DNA of 64,000 nucleotides. It comes from an uncultured Puniceicoccaceae bacterium. GTDB taxonomy: Bacteria; Verrucomicrobiota; Verrucomicrobiia; Opitutales; Coraliomargaritaceae. The notes below the pieces were generated by a model. It was not told the DNA's origin. It saw only the letters and a program-made list of their open reading frames with translations, and did no database searches. The stretch lies in assembly GCA_905479975.1 (NCBI GenBank), contig CAJQOS010000022.1:38196-102195 (forward strand). The letters are read 5' to 3'. Shown here one piece after another: positions 39,591-47,149 of this stretch; positions within the stretch are counted from its first letter, which is position 1, and every line of letters starts with the position of its first letter. The translations under genes and the position numbers were made by a program.

Positions 39591-40328
39591 TTAATCAACG
39601 AGGCCGAGCACGTCTTCCATATTATAGACGCCTGGAGCCTTGCCCACTGCCCAATGTGCGGCGCGGACGGAGCCTTGAGCAAAGATCTTGCGGTCAGTCG
39701 CACGGTGAGTGAGCTCGATGCGCTCGCCCTCGCCGCAGAAATAGACGGTGTGCTCGCCGACGATGTCGCCACCGCGGATGGCATGCACGCCGATTTCTTT
39801 ACGTGGGCGCGCGCCGACTAGGCCTTCGCGGCCATGCACGACTTGTTCGTCGTTGAGCTCGTAGGAGTCTTTGAGGATTTCGATCAGGCGCTCAGCGGTG
39901 CCGCTGGGAGCGTCCTTTTTATGGTGGTGGTGCATTTCGAGCACTTCTGGCTCGTATTGCTCGCCCAGAATGTTGGCTGCCTTGCGGGTCAAATAGTTGA
40001 GTGTATTGACGCCGACGGAGTAGTTGCCTGCCCAGACGACGGGGATTTGACCGTCAACTGTGGCTAGAATCGCTGCCTTCTCTTCCGGAGTGTGACCAGT
40101 CGTGCCGATCACGAGGGGAATGTTGTTCGCAACTGCGAGTTCCGCGATGCCGGGAGTGATCTCGTGGAAGCTAAAGTCGATAATCGCATCGCAGTTGGCG
40201 ACGTTGACGCTTGGATCGTCGCCTGCGTCACAGGCGGAAGCGATCACGGCGTTGTTTGATTCGGCGACTTCGGAGATGGCGAGGCCCATGCGTCCGCGCG
40301 AGCCGTTGAGTAGGATGTTGAGAGCCAT
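39591..40328 (-). CDS. dapB: 4-hydroxy-tetrahydrodipicolinate reductase
   Basis: 245 residues. The dinucleotide-binding start ILLNGSRGRMGLAISE, DFSFHEITPG, IGTTGHTPEEK, the catalytic/substrate segment EMHHHHKKDAPSGTAERL and the C-terminal RAHWAVGKAPGVYNMEDVLG are present. It reduces the DapA product with NAD(P)H in lysine and diaminopimelate (peptidoglycan) synthesis. It lies 26 bp after dapA in a dapA-dapB-ruvA cluster. The nucleotide motif reads GSRGRMG rather than the usual GAxGRMG. Confidence 0.96.
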   Translation of the reverse strand: MALNILLNGSRGRMGLAISEVAESNNAVIASACDAGDDPSVNVANCDAIIDFSFHEITPGIAELAVANNIPLVIGTTGHTPEEKAAILATVDGQIPVVWAGNYSVGVNTLNYLTRKAANILGEQYEPEVLEMHHHHKKDAPSGTAERLIEILKDSYELNDEQVVHGREGLVGARPRKEIGVHAIRGGDIVGEHTVYFCGEGERIELTHRATDRKIFAQGSVRAAHWAVGKAPGVYNMEDVLGLVD

Positions 40329-40354
40329 GTTTAAGTTGTTTTGCTAGAGTGAGA

Positions 40355-41245
40355 TTAGACGAGGCCGAGGTCTGCGAACAGAGTATCGAGCACTTGGCGC
40401 GTGCCATTGGTGAGGCCGGCTAGAGGGAGGCGGACCTCATCGGATTGGATGATGCCTGCTTGCTTGAGTGCATACTTGATCGGCACCGGGTTCGGTTCGA
40501 GGAAGATGGCCTTGAAGAACGGATAATACTTAAGGTAGGTTTCGCGGGCGGTCGCGTAGTCGTTGTTGTTCGCCGCCTGCACCATTTGCACGAGGGGAGA
40601 CACCACGAGATTCGATGCGACGCTGATCACTCCTGTCGCTCCAGCGGACATGAACGGTAGGATCAGGCCATCATCGCCACTCATCACGGCGTAGTCGGGG
40701 CCGAGGGCGCGGACGTATTCGACGACCTTTTCACAAGAGCCTTCGGCAGCCTTCATGCAGCAGACATGCGGATGCTTTTCATAGAGGCGGGCGGCAACAT
40801 CGACCGAAATCTCAATGCCGCAGCGCGATGGGATCGAGTAGAGCACGATCGGCTTCTCTGTGGATTCGGCGATCTTGCTGAAATGTTGAAACAGGCCCTC
40901 TTGGCTTGGCTTGTTGTAGTAGGGGGCGACGATGAGGAAGCCATCGGCACCGGCAGCCTCGGCTTGTTGCGTCAAGTCGATCGCTTCATCGGTCGAGTTC
41001 GAGCCAGTGCCGGCGATTACGGGCACCTTGCCGCCAGCGGCTGCGACAGTTGCACGAACCACTTCGATATGTTCCTTGTGGTTGAGTGTCGGAGACTCGC
41101 CAGTGGTGCCGACGGACACGAGTCCATCGATGTGACCCTCGAGTTGATGGGCGACGAGCGCTTCGAGATCTTCGTAAGAGACGGCACCTTGGCGCAGTGG
41201 TGTGGCCAACGCTGTGAAAACGCCTGAGAATTGATTTGTGTTCAT
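40355..41245 (-). CDS. dapA: 4-hydroxy-tetrahydrodipicolinate synthase
   Basis: 296 residues. A TIM barrel with SVGTTGESPTLNHKEH (substrate Thr pair), PVIAGTGSNSTDEAI, APYYNKPSQEGLFQHF, Tyr136 in VLYSIPSR and the Schiff-base Lys165 in CCMKAAEGSC. It condenses pyruvate with aspartate semialdehyde in the diaminopimelate pathway. First gene of the dapA-dapB-ruvA run and divergent from pilT across 120 bp. Confidence 0.96.
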   Translation of the reverse strand: MNTNQFSGVFTALATPLRQGAVSYEDLEALVAHQLEGHIDGLVSVGTTGESPTLNHKEHIEVVRATVAAAGGKVPVIAGTGSNSTDEAIDLTQQAEAAGADGFLIVAPYYNKPSQEGLFQHFSKIAESTEKPIVLYSIPSRCGIEISVDVAARLYEKHPHVCCMKAAEGSCEKVVEYVRALGPDYAVMSGDDGLILPFMSAGATGVISVASNLVVSPLVQMVQAANNNDYATARETYLKYYPFFKAIFLEPNPVPIKYALKQAGIIQSDEVRLPLAGLTNGTRQVLDTLFADLGLV

Positions 41246-41332
41246 GTTCGGTTTGGAAAGAATTGTGGTTGGTCGTATGACCGCAGTTTCGCTTTAGCAC
41301 GTCGATAACGTCCCGCTTATTCAATAGAAATT

Positions 41333-41360
41333 TTCGCATTCCTCCCAAACTTAGTATAGT
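41333..41360 (+). promoter_or_regulatory. Candidate sigma-70 promoter of pilT
   Basis: TTCGCA (41333-41338), a 16-bp spacer and TATAGT (41355-41360). The ATG of pilT begins 6 bp after the -10, so the mRNA would be leaderless or nearly so. No Shine-Dalgarno is visible. Confidence 0.4.
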
Positions 41361-41365
41361 GCATT

Positions 41366-42466
41366 ATGTCGGTTCTCGAAACAATTCATGGTCTTCTCTC
41401 TCTCTCGGTCGAAAATGGGGCCAGCGATGTGCATATGAAATCCAATAAACCAGCGTATCTCCGCCTCAGTGGTCGGCTTGAGTTGGTTGAGATGGATCCG
41501 ATCACGCCGGATGAGGTGCGGGAGTTTATTGAACAAACGGTGCCGGCTGAATTTTATGATCTTTGGGTGAAGAATCGTCAGGTCGACTATTCGTATAGCG
41601 CGCCGAATGTCGGACGCTTTCGTGTGAACGGATTTTTACAACGAGGCTTGCCTAGTATCGTCATGCGGCACGTGAGTGATCATCCGCCGACATTTGCGGA
41701 TTTGAACATCGATGGCGGCACTCTAGCTCAATTATGCTCTGAGAAGAATGGCATCGTGCTACTGTGTGGGGCGACTGGTTCCGGTAAGAGTTCCACGTTG
41801 GCGGCGATGATGAATCACATCAATCATAGTTATGATCGGCATATTGTAACCTTGGAAGACCCGATCGAGTATACCTATACGGATGTCAAATCCATCATCA
41901 ATCAGCGTGAGATCGGTATTGATTGCCCTAGCTTTGCTCAAGGCATGCGCTCCGTGCTACGTCAGGATCCGGACGTGATTCTCGTCGGCGAAATGCGTGA
42001 CCGCGATACGTTTGAGACTGCGCTGCAAGCTTCGGAAACTGGGCACTTGGTGTTTGCCACACTGCACGCCTCGAATGCGCAACAGGCCGTGCAGCGACTT
42101 TTCGAGTTTTTCCCCGAGGAGCGTAAACAGTCTTTACAGCGTCAGCTTGCGGGGGCGCTGCGTGCGACCATTACGCAGAGGCTATTACCTGCGATGGAGG
42201 GTGGCGGACGTATGCCTGTCACGGAAGCCTTTGTGCTCGATGCGCTTGGGCGTAAGACGATCCAAGAGGGAACTTTCGAGAAGATCGAGGCCGTGATCGA
42301 AGCCTCTGAAGATAATGGCTCGAAGACCTTTAATCAGGATTTGTTCCGCCTCGTGAAGGCCGGGGTGATCTCAAAAGAAGATGCGATTAATCATTCGCCG
42401 AATCCGCGCCAATTGGAGATGAACCTGAAGGGGATCTTCCTCAGCAGTGGCGGGATCGTTGGATAA
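41366..42466 (+). CDS. pilT: Type IV pilus retraction ATPase PilT
   Basis: 366 residues. The N-terminal PAS-like part (ENGASDVHMKSNKPAYLRLSG) precedes the ATPase core: Walker A (GATGSGKSSTLAAMMNHIN, about residue 134), Asp box (HIVTLEDPIEYTY), Walker B (DPDVILVGEMRDRDTFE) and His box (ETGHLVFATLHASNAQQAV). It is hexameric, cytoplasmic, and powers pilus retraction for twitching and DNA uptake, which fits the comEC gene in this window. No other pilus assembly genes are adjacent. Confidence 0.95.
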   Translation: MSVLETIHGLLSLSVENGASDVHMKSNKPAYLRLSGRLELVEMDPITPDEVREFIEQTVPAEFYDLWVKNRQVDYSYSAPNVGRFRVNGFLQRGLPSIVMRHVSDHPPTFADLNIDGGTLAQLCSEKNGIVLLCGATGSGKSSTLAAMMNHINHSYDRHIVTLEDPIEYTYTDVKSIINQREIGIDCPSFAQGMRSVLRQDPDVILVGEMRDRDTFETALQASETGHLVFATLHASNAQQAVQRLFEFFPEERKQSLQRQLAGALRATITQRLLPAMEGGGRMPVTEAFVLDALGRKTIQEGTFEKIEAVIEASEDNGSKTFNQDLFRLVKAGVISKEDAINHSPNPRQLEMNLKGIFLSSGGIVG

Positions 42467-42472
42467 GCATCC

Positions 42473-43684
42473 TTGGCTGTGCATTGTCTCATCATCGGTA
42501 AAGTGTGGCCCGAGCCTGGCTCGACGGCGGCCGGACGACGCACGCAGGATATACTTCATGCGCTACAAGCTGCGGGCTACCGCGTGAGCTTCGCCTGCGC
42601 GGCTCGCCCGTCGGAGCATCGTTTGGATCTGGCGGCGCTCGGAGTCGACTCGCACACCGTGCAGCCGAACGATGCGGATTTTGATACGTGGATTGCGCAA
42701 CTCGCCCCTGATGTGGTGATTTTTGACCGCTTCATGATCGAGGAGCAATTCGGTTGGCGGGTGGAAACGGCCTGCCCTCAATCGTTGCGCGTGCTCGATA
42801 CCAGTGATCTACATTGCCTACGCGAGGCGCGACAGACGCAGCTTAAGAAAGGCGGGAACTTGGATTTGTATAATGAGATCGCGCTACGTGAGATTGCCGC
42901 CATTCATCGCTCAGACCTGACGCTGATGATCTCCGAATATGAGATGGCTGTGCTGCGCGAGACCTTCGCCATCCCTGAAGAGCAAATTGCGTATTGGCCG
43001 TTCATATTGGAGCGCTGCGACGATACGTTTGCTGGATTCGATGAGCGGCAACATTTTATAATGATTGGCAGCTTTATGCATCCGCCAAATGTGGATGCCG
43101 CGCGTTGGTGCAAGCAAGCGATCTGGCCTTTGATCCGCAAGGAGTTGCCGCAAGCTGAGCTGCATTGCTACGGCTCGTATGGCGAGAAATTCAAAGGTGA
43201 GTTGCACTCGCCGAAGCAAGGCTTTCATTTTAGAGGCCGCGCTGAGCATGCACTCTCTACGATGGCGAACTATCGTGTGAACTGTGCGCCGCTTCGCTAT
43301 GGGGCTGGGCTAAAGGGCAAGGTCTTTGATGGCTTCCAAACTGGCACGCCAACGATAACGACTCCGATCGGTGCCGAGGGCATTGCCAGTTCTATGGATT
43401 GGGGCTGTGCGATCTCAGCCGACCCTCAACAATTTGCTGCAGCTGCGCTTGAGGTCTATGCCGATGCTGATCAATGGAGCCTGCTGCAGGCGCAGGGGCA
43501 ACGAATTGCTCGAGAGCGCTTTAGCTCTGTTGAGTGGTTGCCACAACTTTCGCAGAGGCTAGAGCAGAGTGTCGCGGCTTTAGAAAATAACCGTAAAAAG
43601 CAATTCACCGGTCGTATGCTACGCCATCATCACCACCGCAGCACCGAGTTTATGAGCCGCTGGATTGAGGCGAAAAATCGGTAG
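42473..43684 (+). CDS. Family 4-like glycosyltransferase (GT-B fold)
   Basis: 403 residues, from a TTG at 42473 or a GTG at 42479, both 6-12 bp after pilT. The N-terminal half (CLIIGKVWPEPGSTAAGRRT) is a GT4-like acceptor domain. The C-terminal half contains FIMIGSFMHPPNVDAARW, GFHFRGRA and CAPLRYGAGLKGKVFDGFQTGTPTITT, typical of GT1/GT4 donor domains. The likely role is transfer of a sugar from a nucleotide donor to a surface glycan. The C-terminus carries a LRHHHHRS run. No signal peptide. Confidence 0.85.
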   Translation: MAVHCLIIGKVWPEPGSTAAGRRTQDILHALQAAGYRVSFACAARPSEHRLDLAALGVDSHTVQPNDADFDTWIAQLAPDVVIFDRFMIEEQFGWRVETACPQSLRVLDTSDLHCLREARQTQLKKGGNLDLYNEIALREIAAIHRSDLTLMISEYEMAVLRETFAIPEEQIAYWPFILERCDDTFAGFDERQHFIMIGSFMHPPNVDAARWCKQAIWPLIRKELPQAELHCYGSYGEKFKGELHSPKQGFHFRGRAEHALSTMANYRVNCAPLRYGAGLKGKVFDGFQTGTPTITTPIGAEGIASSMDWGCAISADPQQFAAAALEVYADADQWSLLQAQGQRIARERFSSVEWLPQLSQRLEQSVAALENNRKKQFTGRMLRHHHHRSTEFMSRWIEAKNR

Positions 43685-43695
43685 CAGGCTCATTT

Positions 43696-43863
43696 TTATT
43701 GATCGAGCACTCGTCCCGCTCGTTGATAAAAGTCGTCGAGGAATTCTTTGGCAGTGGAAGTGTTGTTATAGCGTGCCCAATTTTTAATGAGCATGTGGTC
43801 GTAGCTCAGGTCGATTGCGACCGCACGTAGGAAATTCTTGATGCGGGCGGTCTGCGTGATGCT
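43696..43863 (-). pseudogene. 55-codon open stretch in frame with, and directly after, the stop of the preceding gene
   Basis: After the TAA of the inactive protease paralogue (43864-43866) the same frame stays open for 55 codons to a TAA at 43696. The peptide looks like real protein (IKNFLRAVAIDLSYDHML, then STAKEFLDDFYQRAGRVLDQ). No ATG, GTG or TTG occurs before its internal Met24, and no ribosome-binding site is evident. It could be the 3' remnant of a deleted gene, or a readthrough extension. I see no recognisable family. Confidence 0.35.
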
Positions 43864-45324
43864 TTACTCAGAGCGGGCTTTCGGAATGTTGTAATGCTCA
43901 ATAATACGTTGGGTGGCGCTCTCCATGGTGGCTGCGTCTAGGACGATGTGCTTGAGCCCTTGGTCTGGCATGAATTCGATGCGGTGGAATTCGTCTTTGG
44001 AAGTTGCGAGTGCCTCGGCGACATCTGCGATCGTGTCGACCGTTTGCCCATTGATGCGATCGACGATGAGTTGGCGGACGCCTTCGTAGCCGTGGTTATA
44101 GTTGTCGGGGATGACGGAGGACAGGATCACGAGGCCGTCGCGTTCGGGAAGCTCGGCGTGGTAGCTGTAGTAATCGAGTTGTAGTGGCTTGTTCTTGCCG
44201 TAAGCGTTGAGGTAGGGGCCGGTAATCGGCTGGAAGAGGAGGCCGCCTGCTATTAAATATTCGGGGGCCTGGTCGTAGAGTTCGTCGGGCACGAGGTCTT
44301 TCTCGAATTGCGCCCGTGGGAGAAGGTAGTCGACGGTGATCGCTTGATGGTCACGCCAGACACGCATGGGGAGGGTGTCGCCTGCGCCATAGTTACGCGT
44401 CGCAAGTCCGTAGAGCGACAGACGTCCGTAGGTGGGGTCGATGTATTTTCCGTCGTGATCGATTTCAAATCCGTTGATCGCGAGTAACACGTCGCCCACT
44501 TTTAAGGTGTTGGCCGCGAGTCTTCGGCCGCCGACTTTGGTCACGACTACGCCGATGTTCGTGGCTGGCATGCCTTTGGATTGGAGTAGGGCGGGGTTCT
44601 TGCTCTCCATAACGCTGAAGTCAAAGTGACCGATGCCTGGGGCGTTGGGGCTGGCTCTCTGTTTGAGCACGGAGGCGATGAAGGGCGCAGGTAGTATGGT
44701 GAGCTTGTCGTCGACAGAGGACGTGGTCAGGCCAATGATTTCGTTTTTAGATAGGATCACTTCGGCCCAGCCTGCGCCGTCCATCTCGGTGGAGGCGGAG
44801 AGTTTTAGGTGATGCACGTAGCTCATCTTGCTTTTGCCTACGTAGAGTCGAATGATTTCGGCCGCGCGCTCTTCGATACGTCCCTTGCGCCAGCGGAGGA
44901 TTTGTAGCTCGCCGGACTGCGGAATGTTTTCAGCTAGACGTGTCGGGCGCATGCCTTCCCAAAAGGCGGGATCCTCGACATCGAGAATGGCAATGTTCGC
45001 ATAGTAATCGACCCACTTGAGCGTGGCGGTGTATTGATGCGTGACGCCGCCTTTACGTATGCGGCAGAGTGTTTGCCCTGAGAAGCCATCGGCAGTTGTG
45101 AGGATCTGGTGGTCGTCGATGACGATGCCGTTTTTTCTGCTCTGTAGGTTGCGACTATTCCAAGGTAGCTTGTAGTCGTGTCGGGTTTTGGTGATTTCAA
45201 TCTCAACCAGCGCGGCTTCGCTATCGAATTGAGCTGTTAGTAGGGTGCGCGTCCGGCTGCTTGCTTCGGCTGCCTGAAGTACGAAGAGTCCGCAAAGAAG
45301 TGTGAGTGCGAGATGCTTAATCAT
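43864..45324 (-). CDS. Catalytically dead DegP-like paralogue with PDZ domains
   Basis: 486 residues from the ATG at 45324 (signal peptide MIKHLALTLLCGLFVLQAAEA). It parallels the upstream protease along its length: GIVIDDHQILTTADGF, ANIAILDVEDPAFWEGM, and a C-terminus with LIAGGLLFQPITGPYLNAYG and a final HYNIPKA. Compared with the protease, the catalytic His is Asp79, the Asp is Asn110, and the NPGNSGGP Ser motif is replaced by MDGAGWAEV. It therefore cannot be a serine protease of this type. It overlaps the protease gene by 8 bp, so it is probably made in step with it, as a periplasmic partner, scaffold or inhibitor. The role is inference. Confidence 0.82.
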   Translation of the reverse strand: MIKHLALTLLCGLFVLQAAEASSRTRTLLTAQFDSEAALVEIEITKTRHDYKLPWNSRNLQSRKNGIVIDDHQILTTADGFSGQTLCRIRKGGVTHQYTATLKWVDYYANIAILDVEDPAFWEGMRPTRLAENIPQSGELQILRWRKGRIEERAAEIIRLYVGKSKMSYVHHLKLSASTEMDGAGWAEVILSKNEIIGLTTSSVDDKLTILPAPFIASVLKQRASPNAPGIGHFDFSVMESKNPALLQSKGMPATNIGVVVTKVGGRRLAANTLKVGDVLLAINGFEIDHDGKYIDPTYGRLSLYGLATRNYGAGDTLPMRVWRDHQAITVDYLLPRAQFEKDLVPDELYDQAPEYLIAGGLLFQPITGPYLNAYGKNKPLQLDYYSYHAELPERDGLVILSSVIPDNYNHGYEGVRQLIVDRINGQTVDTIADVAEALATSKDEFHRIEFMPDQGLKHIVLDAATMESATQRIIEHYNIPKARSE

Positions 45325-46780
45325 TGTGTGCCTCGATTCTATGAGCTTGTGGAATCTGGTAAGTCTGGAGCAGTTCAGCGTTGGCTTGTTCGGCATCGTC
45401 GCGGCGGAGTGCTTCTACGCGTCCGGATAGGAACTCGAAGCGGTGGAAGTCGTCTTCGTTCGCATCCACTGCGGCGAGCAGATCTTGCATGGAGTGAATC
45501 TCCCGGCCGTTCAGCTTGGTGAGGATGGATTTCGTGTAGACGCCGAAGTCGATATTGCTGGGGTGCTTGAGCACTTTGGAGAGCACGACTGGTGTGCCAC
45601 GGGCACCTGCTTCATCTTGGAAGGCGCGATAGAGTAGTTGGTAGAGGACGCTGTTACTGAAGTTGTTCAACCAATCCTTACCGTATGCATTACAGTAGTT
45701 GTTGCTGAGCTCGGTAAAGACGATGCCGCCGACGATTAGGTAGGGGGGCGGGGTGTCGTATTGGCTGCCGGAGATGCGGTCGGCTTGGTTTTTGTAGACT
45801 GGCAGGTCGATGTTGAGTGCTTGACCGTCGCGCCATACCTCCAGGTTGAGGGGCTCGCCGTGTTGCACGGCGTCGAAGAGGATCGAGACATGCATGCGGT
45901 TGCCTTCATATTGGATCATGCTGTCGCTGCCGACTTCGTAGCCTTCGACTTTGAGGATAACGTCATTCTCCTGTAGTCGCTCGTGTGTTTGCGGGAAGGG
46001 TTGCAGGAGCATGTCGATCCGCGCGCCGATGTTGTCGTCGGGGAGCTGGAGTGCCTTGCGGAAGGCTGGATTGTGTAAGCTCGAGGTGCTGATGCCGGCG
46101 TCGGGGAAGCCTTCGTAACTGCCGTCTTCAATGTCTTTGATGAAGTGACGGATGATGGTGGGCGGAATGAAGAAACCTGCATTTTCGAGGCTCGGGTTGC
46201 CTTGAAACGAGACGCCCACGACTAAGTCGTCTTGAAGAGCGGGGCCTCCGCTGTTGCCGGGGTTGATCGCGGCATCGGTCTGCACGGTGAGCAGTGAGCG
46301 GTTGTAAATATGTGAGTAGCGTTGCACCTCGATCCGCGAGATTACGCCTTGTGTGTATGAGATTTGCTGTCCGCCTGCGGGGTAGCCGTAAGTCGTGACT
46401 GCTGAGCGCACTTTCGGCAGTGTGCCGATCTCTAGCGACACGAGGCCTTCGTAGAACGCGGGGTCGAGCACTTTGAGCACGGCTAGATCGCAATCATGTC
46501 CGATGTGTTCGATCATCGCAGGGTAGAGCTTCGGGTCTTGGTGGCGGCGCACTAAGATTTGCTTGGACCAGCTGACAACGTGCGCGTTGGTCATGATGCG
46601 GTCGCCATCGATGACGAATCCGCTGCCTGTGTATTGGGCGACGCGTGTAGAGCGCCAAGGTTCGATCCAATTCGGTTGCTGTGCGAAGTTGATAATTTGC
46701 ACCACCGCTTGTTCGGGGGCGGTAGCGCGTAGCGCGTAGGGGCTAAAGATCAGTAACAGGAAGAGGCAGCGTGAAATCAT
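45317..46780 (-). CDS. Trypsin-like serine protease of the HtrA/Deg family with PDZ domains
   Basis: 487 residues with a signal peptide (ISRCLFLLLIFSPYALRA). The catalytic triad is His67 (TNAHVV), Asp98 (HDCDLAVLKV) and Ser177 (NPGNSGGPAL). Two PDZ-like regions follow (about residues 240-320 and 400-460, the second with LTKLNGREIHSMQDLLAAV). The layout recalls Deg9-type proteases rather than DegP. It is likely periplasmic protein quality control. The stop overlaps the start of the inactive paralogue by 8 bp (ATGA-like coupling). Confidence 0.88.
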   Translation of the reverse strand: MISRCLFLLLIFSPYALRATAPEQAVVQIINFAQQPNWIEPWRSTRVAQYTGSGFVIDGDRIMTNAHVVSWSKQILVRRHQDPKLYPAMIEHIGHDCDLAVLKVLDPAFYEGLVSLEIGTLPKVRSAVTTYGYPAGGQQISYTQGVISRIEVQRYSHIYNRSLLTVQTDAAINPGNSGGPALQDDLVVGVSFQGNPSLENAGFFIPPTIIRHFIKDIEDGSYEGFPDAGISTSSLHNPAFRKALQLPDDNIGARIDMLLQPFPQTHERLQENDVILKVEGYEVGSDSMIQYEGNRMHVSILFDAVQHGEPLNLEVWRDGQALNIDLPVYKNQADRISGSQYDTPPPYLIVGGIVFTELSNNYCNAYGKDWLNNFSNSVLYQLLYRAFQDEAGARGTPVVLSKVLKHPSNIDFGVYTKSILTKLNGREIHSMQDLLAAVDANEDDFHRFEFLSGRVEALRRDDAEQANAELLQTYQIPQAHRIEAHND

Positions 46781-47149
46781 GTGAGGCCAGTGTTACTATT
46801 CAGAAGGGCACGTCAAGTGAGTGGCTCCTTTGAATTAGCCGGAGGCGATCAGAGACGGAGGGGGGGGGGGCAGTAGGACGGGCGACTTGCACCGTTGATC
46901 TCGGATTGCCTGTTGCGCGATTGTCGCGTTGGACGGAGAGGCGGCTAAAATCATGAAACATTGGACTGACACCTTTTCAGTTCCATGAAACATTGGACTG
47001 ACACCTTTTCATTTTCGATTGTCGCGTTGGACGGAGAGGCGGCTAAAATCATGAAACATTGGACTGACACCTTTTCAGTTCATTGGACTGACACCTTTTC
47101 AGTTCCCTTTTCAGTTCTCCGGTCTCCGACCTCAAGTTTCTGTCTTCTC
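46781..47149. other. 369-bp intergenic region made largely of repeats
   Basis: It holds an 11-G tract (46860-46870), a 66-bp exact direct repeat (46918-46983 and 47016-47081) and four copies of CATTGGACTGACACCTTTTCA. A reading frame across it is repeat-derived; no credible gene. Confidence 0.85.
46918..47106 (+). repeat. 66-bp exact direct repeat with four CATTGGACTGACACCTTTTC cores
   Basis: Copies at 46918-46983 and 47016-47081 are identical over 66 bp. The core recurs at 46959, 46991, 47057 and 47081. Three cores follow ATGAAA; the fourth is shortened and followed by CCTTTTCAGTTC. The reverse complement reads TGAAAAGGTGTCAGTCCAAT, like the GGTGTCA-type repeats seen in other phyla. Confidence 0.92.
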
